A DNA stretch of 22,694 nucleotides from Anaerolineae bacterium (GCA_016926595.1 JAFGOG010000474.1:1-22694); one strand, 5' to 3'. Counted from the first letter of the stretch, positions 7,179-14,900 are shown. Translations and numbers: made by a program. Notes: generated by a model from the letters alone, not told the origin.

Positions 7179-7880
7179 ATGGCCACACCGATCGAGTACC
7201 TGCCGACAATCAAGGAGATGCCGGCGAGCGAGCGCCCGCGAGAGCGGCTCCAAGCCTATGGGGAGGGCGCCCTGTCTACCAGCGAGCTGATCGCCATCCT
7301 GCTACGCACCGGCATGGAGGGCCAGAGCGCGGTCAACGTCGCCAGCCGCCTGCTGCACGACTTTGGGCTGGCCGGCCTGGCCCGCGGGAGTTTTGACGAT
7401 TTGGCCAGCGTCAAGGGGCTGGGGCCGGCCAAGGTGGCGCAATTAAAGGCAGCGTTTGAGCTGGGCCGGCGGCTTTCGGCTGAAGCTCCCGACGAACTGC
7501 CCCAGATCCGCTGCCCGGCCGACGCGGCCAACCTGGTGCTGTCAGAGATGGGTGTGCTGGAACAGGAGCACCTGCGCACCCTGCTGCTGGACACAAAGAA
7601 CCGGGTGCTGGCCAAGCGGGAGATCTATGTCGGCTCGCTGAACACCAGCCTGATCCGGGTGGGCGAGCTGTTCCGGCCGGCGATCCACGCCAACAGCGCC
7701 GCCATCATCGTCGTCCACAACCACCCGTCGGGCGATCCCACGCCCAGCCCAGAGGATGTGGCGGTCACGCGCCAGATCGTGGAGGCGGGCAAGCTGCTGG
7801 ACATTGAGGTGTTGGACCACCTGATCATTGGTTGGCAGCGTTGGGTGAGCCTGAAGGAACGAGGGCTAGGATTTAGCTGA
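7179..7880 (+). CDS. radC: RadC-family JAB/MPN domain protein
   Basis: A 233-residue RadC-family protein of usual length. The N-terminal half has a helix-hairpin-helix-like segment (Val-Lys-Gly-Leu-Gly-Pro-Ala-Lys-Val, about 77-85). The C-terminal half is the JAB metalloprotease-like domain with the [14 protein letters not shown] motif starting at His180, so the JAMM zinc ligands (His180, His182 and the downstream Asp) are retained. The family was long called a DNA-repair protein, but its true activity is unsettled. The start ATG has AGGAG eight nt upstream. The stop codon overlaps the next small gene (TGATG), indicating translational coupling. Confidence 0.93.
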   Translation: MATPIEYLPTIKEMPASERPRERLQAYGEGALSTSELIAILLRTGMEGQSAVNVASRLLHDFGLAGLARGSFDDLASVKGLGPAKVAQLKAAFELGRRLSAEAPDELPQIRCPADAANLVLSEMGVLEQEHLRTLLLDTKNRVLAKREIYVGSLNTSLIRVGELFRPAIHANSAAIIVVHNHPSGDPTPSPEDVAVTRQIVEAGKLLDIEVLDHLIIGWQRWVSLKERGLGFS

Positions 7881-8059
7881 TGGAACGCAAGCACGAGCTG
7901 ATCCTCGCCAACCTGCTGTCGCTGCTGGTTGTAGCGGCGGCGCTGGCGGCCGGCTGGTGGCAGGAGGCGCTGCTCGGCCTGGCGGTGCTGGCGGCGATGG
8001 ACGCAATCGTGCTGATCCGGCAGCGGTTTGGCCGCCGCGATGAGGATGAGCGGGAATGA
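7880..8059 (+). CDS. Small 59-residue membrane hairpin protein
   Basis: Starts at the ATG overlapping the radC stop (TGATG) and ends at a TGA overlapping the next ATG (ATGA). The 59 residues form two hydrophobic segments (about 7-27, LILANLLSLLVVAAALAAGWW, and about 30-46, ALLGLAVLAAMDAIVLI) separated by a short Gln-Glu turn, with a charged tail RQRFGRRDEDERE. This predicts a two-helix membrane hairpin, probably with the basic/acidic tail in the cytoplasm. No family is recognised. The overlapping junctions at both ends and the composition support a real gene. Confidence 0.65.
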   Translation: MERKHELILANLLSLLVVAAALAAGWWQEALLGLAVLAAMDAIVLIRQRFGRRDEDERE

Positions 8060-8283
8060 CCCACGGCGACAGATGGCCCGACGTGACCTACGAGCAGGCG
8101 CGAGCTGCCTACGAAGCCGGACAGAAGCTGCACCTGGCCGGACGCGTCTACCTGGTGCGCCCGATTCTGCCGAAACCGGGGGCAGCGGTGAAGGGGAGGC
8201 CAGTGTTGTGGGTCACCGACGAGTGGACTCGAGGCGATCACGGCATGGTCCTGTTCCCGGATGGGCGGGTTGAGGTCCGGTAG
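8056..8283 (+). CDS. Small 75-residue hypothetical protein
   Basis: Overlaps the preceding small gene by four bases (ATGA). The soluble 75-residue product has an amphipathic N-terminal helix (TYEQARAAYEAGQKLHLAG) followed by what look like beta strands (RVYLVRPIL, RPVLWVTDEWT, HGMVLFPDGRVEVR). That pattern suggests a small alpha/beta or barrel-like domain. No family is recognised and no catalytic motif is evident. Its coupling to the membrane hairpin and radC suggests the three are made together. Confidence 0.6.
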   Translation: MTHGDRWPDVTYEQARAAYEAGQKLHLAGRVYLVRPILPKPGAAVKGRPVLWVTDEWTRGDHGMVLFPDGRVEVR

Positions 8284-8285
8284 TC

Positions 8286-8314
8286 TTGCCTGGCTGCGCC
8301 GGGTGTGATACAAT
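8286..8314 (+). promoter_or_regulatory. Extended -10 promoter upstream of the pseudokinase
   Basis: TTGCCT (8286-8291) and TACAAT (8309-8314) with a 17-nt spacer and an upstream TG giving an extended -10 (TGATACAAT). It begins just after the 75-residue gene and could supply a separate transcript for the pseudokinase and murF-alr. The -10 overlaps the ATG of the small ORF at 8313. Confidence 0.65.
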
Positions 8315-8501
8315 GGCCGGTGAATGGCTACTGGTAACCAAGAGCCGGCGTGATGTAGTGGACCGCCTGGTGGAGCGGGTTCAGGCGCTCCATAACTGTG
8401 AGGCGCCGGAGATCACCGCCCTGCCGCTGGCCGGCGGCAGCGAGCCGTACCTGCGCTGGCTGGACGGCGTTGTGGAAGGCGGCCGGCACGCCACGGATTG
8501 A
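8313..8501 (+). CDS. Possible 62-residue small protein
   Basis: An open frame of 62 residues starting ATG at 8313 and ending 23 nt before the pseudokinase start. The product is hydrophilic, with a helical stretch SRRDVVDRLVERVQAL and a Gly-rich turn, and belongs to no family I recognise. Support is weaker than for its neighbours: there is no Shine-Dalgarno, and the proposed start lies inside a promoter -10 box. It could therefore be translated only from the longer radC transcript, start later at GTG 8358, or be a non-coding leader of the pseudokinase mRNA. Confidence 0.4.
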   Translation: MAGEWLLVTKSRRDVVDRLVERVQALHNCEAPEITALPLAGGSEPYLRWLDGVVEGGRHATD

Positions 8502-8524
8502 TGTGGATCGACGGAGGTGAAACG

Positions 8525-9940
8525 ATGCGCGACATGATCCGGCAGATCGTGAGTGCTTATCAATCGCTCAAATTAGAGGGGCAGGGCGACGGCTATGTCC
8601 TGTTTGCCGGTAAGGAGCCGGACAGTAAGCAGCCGGTGACGATACAGGTCCTGGCCAGGACCTTGGGCAAGGACCCACAGATTGCGGCCCGCTTCCGGGC
8701 GTTGTCGCAGACGATCCGCCAGCTCAACCACCCCAACATCGCCGCGATCCGAGACGTGGGGGAAAAGGGCGGCCTGCCCTACCTGGTCACCCGCGCTATA
8801 GAACGGGCCAAGCCCCTGGCTGACCGGCTGAACCAGCCGTGGGCCGTGGACGAAGCCGCCGATCTGACCATGCAGGTCGGCCAAGCGCTGGAACATGCTT
8901 ACAACAAGGGCCTGGTCCACGGTTCGCTGTCGCCCGAGAGGGTTACCGTCCAGCCGGACGGCAGGGTGGCAGTCAACGATTTTGGGCTGGCGCAACTGCT
9001 GGACTTGGCCGGCATCCAGCTCAAGCAGGCAGCGTCGCCTTACACGGCCCCAGAGCGAGCGTCAGGCCAGGCGCCCGATCCGCGCAGCGACGTGTACTCG
9101 CTGGCGGCAATTTTGTATACGCTGCTCGCCCACCGGCCACCCCAGGTGGTCCATGGGCAGGTGCTGGCTCCCAGCCGGTTCAACGCCGACGTGCCGCCGG
9201 AAATGGACAGCGTGGTGGTCAAGGCGCTGGCTCCCAACCCAGCGGAACGCTATCCCGAGGTCAAGTCGTTCCTGGCAGCGCTGGGCGCCGTCCGGCTCTC
9301 TGCCGTCGCGCCAGCCGTCGCCAGGGCCAGGCCGGCCGCCGCCGGGCAACGCTGCCCGCGCTGTGGGATGGAGAACCAGACCGGCCGATTTTGCCGCGCG
9401 TGCGGTGGTCGCCTGCCACAGGCGGAGGCGGCCAGCGCGCCCGCGCCCGCTGCCCCGAGCAAAGCGAGTCCCGGAGCGCCGGCAGAGCGAAGGCCTCCTG
9501 GCCCGGTCGCCGTCGCAAAAGAAGCGGCACCTGGCACCGCAAAAGAAGCGGCACCTGGCACCGCAAAAGAAGCGGCACCTGGCAAGACAGGCAGGGAGCC
9601 CCGGGAAGAGGCCGCCCCACGGCCGTCCAGAGCCGACGAACCGATCCAGATTACCACGATCGACGTCGGGTCGGTCGAAGTAGGCCGTGGTATCGAGATG
9701 ACGGACACGGTGATCGCCACGCCTATGGAAGTGGCCACCGGCGAGCTGGTGAGCATGTTCCCCGAACCGCTGGTCATGCCCCAGGTGGATATGTCTAGCC
9801 TGGCGCCGGCCGCAGACCAGTCGCTGATCGATATGCCAGAAGCACCGCCCATGCCGGTGGTCGACTGGGCAGACATCGCTCCTCCCATGCCGGAGGTGCC
9901 AACGATCGAGGATATCCCCATCGAGCAGGAGGGCGATTGA
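8525..9940 (+). CDS. Zinc-ribbon pseudokinase (Ser/Thr kinase fold, catalytic residues lost)
   Basis: A 471-residue soluble protein. Residues 15-260 follow the bacterial Ser/Thr kinase fold: a HPNIAAI strand, an Asp152-Phe-Gly metal motif, a Pro-Glu-Arg activation-segment anchor (YTAPERASG) and DVYSLAAILYTLL. The catalytic machinery is missing. The VAIK lysine is Gln41 (Val-Thr-Ile-Gln), the HRDLKPxN loop reads His132-Gly-Ser-Leu-Ser-Pro-Glu-Arg, and no glycine-rich loop is evident. A zinc ribbon follows (C277-x2-C280...C290-x2-C293), then a disordered Ala/Pro linker with three 8-residue repeats, and an acidic, Met/Pro-rich tail. No membrane segment is seen. The ATG at 8525 has a full GGAGGTGA site, and the stop overlaps the TTG of murF-alr. 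A scaffold or ligand-sensing role in cell-wall control is inferred. Confidence 0.85.
   Translation: MRDMIRQIVSAYQSLKLEGQGDGYVLFAGKEPDSKQPVTIQVLARTLGKDPQIAARFRALSQTIRQLNHPNIAAIRDVGEKGGLPYLVTRAIERAKPLADRLNQPWAVDEAADLTMQVGQALEHAYNKGLVHGSLSPERVTVQPDGRVAVNDFGLAQLLDLAGIQLKQAASPYTAPERASGQAPDPRSDVYSLAAILYTLLAHRPPQVVHGQVLAPSRFNADVPPEMDSVVVKALAPNPAERYPEVKSFLAALGAVRLSAVAPAVARARPAAAGQRCPRCGMENQTGRFCRACGGRLPQAEAASAPAPAAPSKASPGAPAERRPPGPVAVAKEAAPGTAKEAAPGTAKEAAPGKTGREPREEAAPRPSRADEPIQITTIDVGSVEVGRGIEMTDTVIATPMEVATGELVSMFPEPLVMPQVDMSSLAPAADQSLIDMPEAPPMPVVDWADIAPPMPEVPTIEDIPIEQEGD
9515..9586 (+). repeat. Three tandem 24-bp units encoding AKEAAPGT
   Basis: Two identical 24-bp units (9515-9538, 9539-9562) and a third (9563-9586) that differs only in the last codon. 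They encode AKEAAPGT twice then AKEAAPGK in the disordered linker of the pseudokinase. The near-perfect DNA identity points to recent slippage expansion, and copy number probably varies between strains. Confidence 0.9.
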
Positions 9941-12513
9941 TCCGGCTGGCCGATCTGCTGGCAGCCACGGGCGGGGCTGTTCACGGGCCGATCTTTGCCG
10001 AGACGTTCGACGATTTCAGCTACGACACCCGCGTGCTCAAGCCTGGCGAGCTGTTTCTGGCCGTCGTCACCGACAGGGGCGACGGTCACGATTATGTACT
10101 GGATGCCGCCAGGCAAGGGGCGGCCGGCGTGCTCTGCCAGCGGCCGTTCGATCTGGGCCCTTACCAGGTCACCTGTGTGGTCGTCGACGACAGCCGCCAG
10201 GCGCTGCTCGACTGGGCGCGGTACATTCTGGGCCATTTCGGCCCTCGTGTCGTAGGCATCACCGGTTCCAGCGGAAAAACGACGACCAAAGAGCTGGCCG
10301 CGGCCATTGTGGGCCAGCGCTACCCGGTATTCCGCAATTATGGCAACTATAACGACCGGTATGGATTGCCGATCGCCTTGGGGCGCCTGACCCCTGAACA
10401 ACAGGTGGCAGTCCTGGAGCTGGCCTGCGACAGTGTGGACGAGATCCGCGAGCTGGCAGCGCTCACCCGCCCTCAGATCGGCGTCGTCACCACGATCAAC
10501 GAGACGCATCTGGGCTACCTGGGGTCGCTGGAGGCGATCGCGGCCGAAAAAAGCCGCCTGGTGGAGGCGCTGCCGGCGGCGGCTAAAGGTGGGGTGGCTA
10601 TCCTCAACTACGACGACCTCCGGGTGCGGGCGATGGCAGACCACACCCAGGCGCGGATCGTCACCTACGGCCTGGCGCCGGATGCCGACCTGGTCGCCGG
10701 GGCGGTGGAGGCGGGCCCACAAGGCACGTCGTTCACCGTTTTTGTCAACGATTTCTTCCCGGTGCCGGGGCTGAGGGGCAAACGTAAGCTGCGGGTCCAG
10801 ATGTCACTGCTCGGCCAGCACCATGTCTATGCGGCGCTGGCCGCGGTGGCTGTGGGGCTGGCCCTGGGTGTGCCGCTGGACGAGGCGCTGTCAGCGCTGG
10901 CCGCGGTCCGGCCGCTGCCGGGGCGGTTGAACTCATTGCCTGGGATTCATGGGACCAGGATCCTGGACGACAGCTTTAGCGCCAGCCTGGCCTCGTCCCT
11001 GACCGCCTTGGAGACGCTGACCCTATTCAAAGGCGGCAAGCGCTGCGCCGTCTTGGGCGGCCTGCACGACCTGGGGAGCATGGAAGAAGAGGCCTGCCGC
11101 CGCGTGGGCGAACAGGCGGCGCGGGTGGTCGACCTGCTGGTCGCCCAGGGCGATGGGGCCCAGCGGATCGCCCACCACGCCCAGGCCTATGGGCTGCCTG
11201 CCAAGCAGGTGGTGATGACCTACACCGTCGAGGACACGCTGCGCGGCCTGGCAGGCCGCCTGGGTCCGGGCGACACGGTGCTGGTCAAGGGGCCGGTCGA
11301 GTCGCGGATGGAGCAGGTGGTGGCCGGGCTACTGGCCGAGCCGGAAAGGGCGCCAGAGTTGTTGGTGCGGCAGACAGCCGGCTGGCAGAAGGCCCGGCTG
11401 CTCCGTCCCGGTCGCCCTACCTGGGTGGAGGTAGACCTAGAGGCGATCGCCCACAACGTACGGCGGATTGTAGAGATGGTCGGGCCGAAGGTGCTCGTCC
11501 TGGCCGTGTTGAAAGCCGATGGTTATGGCCACGGGGCGATCCGGGTGGCGCGAACGGCGCTGAACAACGGCGCCCGCTACCTGGGGGTGGCTAGCATCAA
11601 CGAGGGGACGGCGCTGCGCCGGGCGGGCATCACCGCCCCGATCCTGGTTCTGGGTTATACGCCGGCCTGGCAGGCCCGAGAGCTGGTGTTGCACAGCTTG
11701 TCAGCTACAGTTTTTAACCTCGACATCGCCCGGGCGCTGAGCCGGGCGGCCGCCGACCTCAACGGCCGGGTTCCGACGCACATCAAGGTTGATACCGGCA
11801 TGGGCCGGCTGGGGCTGCTGCCCGACGAGGTGCTGCCCTTTGTCCTGGAGCTGCAGAGGTTGCCCAACCTGGCGCTGGAGGGAATCTTTACCCACTTTTC
11901 GGTGGCCGACAGCGATCCGGACTATACGCGGTGGCAGCTCAACCGCTTCCAGCAGGTGGTGGAGGCGCTGGCCAAAGCAGGCATCCGCCCGCCACTGGCC
12001 CACGCGGCCAATTCGGCTGCCGTCCTGGCCTTGCCGGAGAGCCACCTGGACATGGTCCGGCCGGGCATTGCTCTGTATGGGCTACATCCTTCGCCCGAGG
12101 TGCGCTGCCCGCCCGATTTTCGACCGGCGCTGCGCTTCAAAACACAAGTGGCACAGGTGAAGACCCTGCCACCCGGAAGCTATGTCAGCTATGGGAATAC
12201 CTACCAAACCAGCGGCGAGCAGCGGATCGCCGTCATTCCGGTGGGGTATGCCGATGGCTTTCGCCGGGCACCACGCCATTGGGGGGAGGTCCTGGTCCGG
12301 GGACACCGGGCGCCGATCGTGGGCCGGGTGTCGATGGATCAGACCATGATCGACGTGACGGCGATCCCCGGCGTGCGCCAGGGCGACGAAGCCGTGCTCA
12401 TCGGCGAACAGGGGAACGAACAGATCACTGCCGAGGAAGTGGCAGAGCGGCTAGGGACGATCAACTATGAAGTGGTAAGTGAGATCCTGGCCCGCGTCCC
12501 TCGGATTGTGTGA
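9937..12513 (+). CDS. murF-alr: MurF-alanine racemase fusion protein
   Basis: An 858-residue bifunctional peptidoglycan enzyme. The MurF half (1 to about 480) would add D-Ala-D-Ala to UDP-MurNAc-tripeptide. It has the Mur-ligase ATP loop GSSGKTTTKE (Lys114), a Gly-Asn-Tyr-Asn stretch, LELACD and a HLGYLGSLEAIAAEKS segment. The usual Asp-Asp-x-Tyr-Asn-Ala-Asn-Pro motif reads DDSFSAS from Asp344. The Alr half (about 493-858) interconverts L- and D-alanine: PLP Lys526 in Leu-Lys-Ala-Asp-Gly-Tyr-Gly-His-Gly, catalytic Tyr752 in VSYGNTY, then PVGYADG and VGRVSMDQTMIDVT. MurF-Alr fusions of this order are known from Bacteroidota. The start is TTG, overlapping the pseudokinase stop (ATTGA), with AGGAGG just upstream. 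The gene ends 6 nt from the convergent tatA. Confidence 0.93.
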   Translation: MIRLADLLAATGGAVHGPIFAETFDDFSYDTRVLKPGELFLAVVTDRGDGHDYVLDAARQGAAGVLCQRPFDLGPYQVTCVVVDDSRQALLDWARYILGHFGPRVVGITGSSGKTTTKELAAAIVGQRYPVFRNYGNYNDRYGLPIALGRLTPEQQVAVLELACDSVDEIRELAALTRPQIGVVTTINETHLGYLGSLEAIAAEKSRLVEALPAAAKGGVAILNYDDLRVRAMADHTQARIVTYGLAPDADLVAGAVEAGPQGTSFTVFVNDFFPVPGLRGKRKLRVQMSLLGQHHVYAALAAVAVGLALGVPLDEALSALAAVRPLPGRLNSLPGIHGTRILDDSFSASLASSLTALETLTLFKGGKRCAVLGGLHDLGSMEEEACRRVGEQAARVVDLLVAQGDGAQRIAHHAQAYGLPAKQVVMTYTVEDTLRGLAGRLGPGDTVLVKGPVESRMEQVVAGLLAEPERAPELLVRQTAGWQKARLLRPGRPTWVEVDLEAIAHNVRRIVEMVGPKVLVLAVLKADGYGHGAIRVARTALNNGARYLGVASINEGTALRRAGITAPILVLGYTPAWQARELVLHSLSATVFNLDIARALSRAAADLNGRVPTHIKVDTGMGRLGLLPDEVLPFVLELQRLPNLALEGIFTHFSVADSDPDYTRWQLNRFQQVVEALAKAGIRPPLAHAANSAAVLALPESHLDMVRPGIALYGLHPSPEVRCPPDFRPALRFKTQVAQVKTLPPGSYVSYGNTYQTSGEQRIAVIPVGYADGFRRAPRHWGEVLVRGHRAPIVGRVSMDQTMIDVTAIPGVRQGDEAVLIGEQGNEQITAEEVAERLGTINYEVVSEILARVPRIV

Positions 12514-12519
12514 TCCTGG

Positions 12520-12702
12520 CTATTCTTGTTCTTCGACCTCTTCCTTCTTGGGCTCGTCCTCTTCGGGCTCCCTTACTGCCTTGCGAAAGCCGCTGATGGC
12601 CTTGCCCAGGGCAGGGCCAACATCTGCGATCTTGCCCACGCCGAAAATGAGGGCAACGATTGCCAAGATGATCAGGAGTTCCTGCCAGCCAAATCCACCC
12701 AT
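12520..12702 (-). CDS. tatA: TatA/E-type twin-arginine translocase subunit
   Basis: A 60-residue TatA-family protein, the pore-forming part of the Sec-independent export machinery for folded proteins. It has the typical build: a short N-terminus with Phe-Gly-Trp-Gln-Glu-Leu, one hydrophobic helix (LLIILAIVALIFGV), a Gly hinge, an amphipathic helix (KIADVGPALGKAISGFRKAVRE) and an acidic tail. The ATG has AGGAG eight nt upstream and lies 3 nt after the stop of the helical-repeat gene, so the two form a unit driven from 14318-14346. No tatC is in the window. Distinguishing TatA from TatE by sequence is not possible here. Confidence 0.92.
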   Translation of the reverse strand: MGGFGWQELLIILAIVALIFGVGKIADVGPALGKAISGFRKAVREPEEDEPKKEEVEEQE

Positions 12703-12705
12703 CTG

Positions 12706-14286
12706 TTACGCTCCTATTTCAGATTTCTCGATATCAAATGCATCCAGATCGGACATTGCCGTTTCCAAGGCACGGCGGACCATGTCCCGGACCAGCGGAT
12801 GCTCCTGGGGCGCGCCGCCAGCGAACCGCTGAGCCGCCGCCAGGGCCAAGCGGGCTTGGGCGCCGTCACCAGCAAGCAGCAGCCACTCACTCATCGCCTC
12901 CAACCGCCGGCTGAACACCTGGGCCGCTATCGGTTCGGCAAACAATTCCGCGGCCAAGCGTGCAACCCAGACCTCAAGTCTGCCCGATTGGCTCCGCCAA
13001 TCGGGGCGTTGAAACAGCTCCTGCACCGCCTGGAGCATGTGCTCGCCCCGCAGCGACCAGGTGGCGAAGGCCGGATGATCGAGCAACCGGCCTGAAAACG
13101 TGCTCAGCGCCCGGTCATCAGGGCCAAGCTGTGGCAAGCGCTTTGGCGGCAGCGCCTCGGCACCGCTGACATCCCAGAGCCAGGTGCTAAAGAGCCGGAG
13201 CGGCCCAGCAACCGGGACCTGCGTCTCACGGCTGCGGGCCAGCGCTTCAAGCACAAGCCGCCGGCCCAGGTCAAACGGGGCCTCCAACATCAGCACCACG
13301 GCAGGGCTACCGGTCACCGGGATGTCATGCACATAGCCCGGCTCTCGCCAAGGAGGCAGCATCACCGCCGGCACGTGCTGGTGGCCCGCCGCCTCTACCG
13401 CGCCGGCCCGATCGCTCAATAGAACGTTAAGGAACCTGAACTGCTCTGCCGACCGGCTGCCCCTGACGAACCACACGCTCTGCTGCCCCAGCCCGTCCAC
13501 CGGGCTGATCAGCGCCCGCCATTCCTGATCGGGCGGCGACACGGGCTTGATTGGGATGCCGACAAACTGCAGCTTGCGCAGCGATCTTTCAGCCAAGGTA
13601 CGCAGCCCGGGTGCGGTGACCGGGATCAATGCCTGCAGGGCGTCGGCCGCCTCAGGCAGGCGCAGGCCCGCCAGCGCCTGCAATGCCTTGGCGGCGATCT
13701 CATCTCGCACGTCCTGGGCCATCATCCGCAACAGCTCGACGGCCTGCCGGTCAGCAATGGCATGCAACGTCCCGACGACTGCCAGGGCGATATCAGGCTC
13801 CTGCCGATCCAACTCCTGGACAAACTCGACCAGGACAGACGGATCCCTCTGCCCACGGGCCAATACTTCTTCCAGTGAGGAGAGAGCCATCCCCCCGGGG
13901 TTGGACAGGCTGGCCAGGAGCTCGTCATCCGGCTCTTGGTCCAGGAACCGCTCCAGGATGGTCATAGCTCTAACGCGGCTTGGGTCGGTGTGTCCCGGTT
14001 CAAGCACGACCCGGCGCAGCGCCTGAACAACCTCGTCGCGGTCGAGATAGGCGGCGACTGTGCCCAGCGCTACCAACAACCGGTCGTCGGCCTGGCCCAC
14101 AGCCGCCCGATCGACCTGGCCAATCGTGCCGACGATGGCCGGGATTACTTGGGAGCCCAGGGCAGCGATCCGCTGCGCCCGCCGCATAAAGTCCGCGTCC
14201 GATGTGGAGGTGAGCATATCGCGCAGATCTGATTCGATCTGTCGCCGTTCGTGCAACGTGGTAATGATCTTTTGTCCGGCCGGCAC
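12706..14286 (-). CDS. HEAT-like helical-repeat protein of unknown function
   Basis: A 526-residue soluble protein with no recognised enzyme motif. The N-terminal half (about 30-245) is made of Ala/Leu-rich helix pairs resembling HEAT repeats (for example ALAVVGTLHAIADRQAVELL and IAAKALQALAGLRLPEAADAL). The C-terminal half has mixed composition, with SVWFVRGSRSAEQFRFLNVLL and GSPAVVLMLEAPFDLGRR, and then more helices. The start is a GTG at 14286, shortly after a strong promoter; no ATG is available before the first helices. It is cotranscribed with tatA. A 10-bp palindrome with a second hairpin beside it is embedded in the coding sequence at 12968-13005. It is likely a scaffold or protein-binding factor (inference). 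Confidence 0.75.
   Translation of the reverse strand: MPAGQKIITTLHERRQIESDLRDMLTSTSDADFMRRAQRIAALGSQVIPAIVGTIGQVDRAAVGQADDRLLVALGTVAAYLDRDEVVQALRRVVLEPGHTDPSRVRAMTILERFLDQEPDDELLASLSNPGGMALSSLEEVLARGQRDPSVLVEFVQELDRQEPDIALAVVGTLHAIADRQAVELLRMMAQDVRDEIAAKALQALAGLRLPEAADALQALIPVTAPGLRTLAERSLRKLQFVGIPIKPVSPPDQEWRALISPVDGLGQQSVWFVRGSRSAEQFRFLNVLLSDRAGAVEAAGHQHVPAVMLPPWREPGYVHDIPVTGSPAVVLMLEAPFDLGRRLVLEALARSRETQVPVAGPLRLFSTWLWDVSGAEALPPKRLPQLGPDDRALSTFSGRLLDHPAFATWSLRGEHMLQAVQELFQRPDWRSQSGRLEVWVARLAAELFAEPIAAQVFSRRLEAMSEWLLLAGDGAQARLALAAAQRFAGGAPQEHPLVRDMVRRALETAMSDLDAFDIEKSEIGA
12968..13005. repeat. Double-hairpin palindromic element within coding sequence
   Basis: CAGAC/GTCTG (12968-12972, 12978-12982) is followed immediately by CCCGATTGGC, TCC and the exact complement GCCAATCGGG (12983-12992, 12996-13005). 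Such adjacent perfect palindromes are unexpected in coding DNA. On the coding strand they specify about 13 residues (DWRSQSGRLEVWV region) without breaking the frame. It may be an inserted repeat element. Confidence 0.6.
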
Positions 14287-14317
14287 CCCGCGCTCTGCCC
14301 CCCTCTACTTGGCGGCC

Positions 14318-14346
14318 ATTATAGCATAGGTGATGGTCAGGGACAA
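14318..14346 (-). promoter_or_regulatory. Promoter of helical-repeat gene and tatA
   Basis: On the minus strand TTGTCC (14346-14341) and TATAAT (14323-14318) are separated by 17 nt, just after the peptide deformylase stop and about 30 nt before the GTG at 14286. It gives the tatA unit its own transcription despite reading the same way as the long upstream series. Confidence 0.75.
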
Positions 14347-14348
14347 GT

Positions 14349-14900
14349 CTAGGCCCTTGCCGCTTCCAACTCGACGGCCTCTTCTTGTCCCACCTCCACC
14401 TGCCGAAAGGTAGCGGGATCGGTCAGGTTGTCGGTAAAGAGCACGCCATCGAGATGGTCGATCTCGTGCTGAAGGACGCGGGCCAGGTAGCCGTCGACTT
14501 TGTGGCGCACCTTTTTGCCCCGCTCGTCGAGGCCCTGGACCGTCACCTGTTCATAGCGGGCAACTTCACCCACCCACCCAGGGATCGACAAGCAGCCTTC
14601 CAGGCCAATCTGCTCTCCCTGGCTTTTGACGATCTCGGGGTTGAACAGGATAAAGGCCCGCCCGCGCGATTTGTCGTCCGGGTCGTCCAAGTCCTCTGGC
14701 AGCTCGGCGACAAAGAATCGTTGGAGCACACCGACCTGCGGCGCAGCCAACCCAACGCCATCAGCCTGGTGCATCGTTTCCAGCATCTGGTAGGCCAGGT
14801 CCGCCAGTTGGCGGGTAACCTTCTGCACCTTCCTGGACTTGGTCCGAAGCACCCGAGACTGCTCCGGATTGTCTACGACATAGATTTCTAGATTGGGCAT
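14349..14900 (-). CDS. def: Peptide deformylase
   Basis: Removes the N-formyl group from the first methionine of new proteins, using a divalent metal (commonly Fe2+). The 183-residue product has all three signature motifs: Gly-Val-Gly-Leu-Ala-Ala-Pro-Gln (48-55), Glu-Gly-Cys103-Leu-Ser-Ile-Pro, and Gln-His145-Glu146-Ile-Asp-His149, giving the Cys and two His metal ligands and catalytic Glu. The ATG at 14900 is chosen because AAGGTG precedes it and the homologous N-terminus starts there; the open frame continues upstream only into the preceding gene. It follows the FAD oxidoreductase after a 23-nt gap and is probably the last gene of the nuo series. Confidence 0.95.
   Translation of the reverse strand: MPNLEIYVVDNPEQSRVLRTKSRKVQKVTRQLADLAYQMLETMHQADGVGLAAPQVGVLQRFFVAELPEDLDDPDDKSRGRAFILFNPEIVKSQGEQIGLEGCLSIPGWVGEVARYEQVTVQGLDERGKKVRHKVDGYLARVLQHEIDHLDGVLFTDNLTDPATFRQVEVGQEEAVELEAARA

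Noticed and set aside
9250..10722. 490-codon antisense frame across the pseudokinase and murF-alr
   Set aside because: Spans two clear genes on the other strand with low-complexity composition; a shadow of the coding frame.
12514..12519. Terminator between murF-alr and tatA
   Set aside because: The convergent genes are only 6 nt apart; no hairpin with a U-tract is seen.
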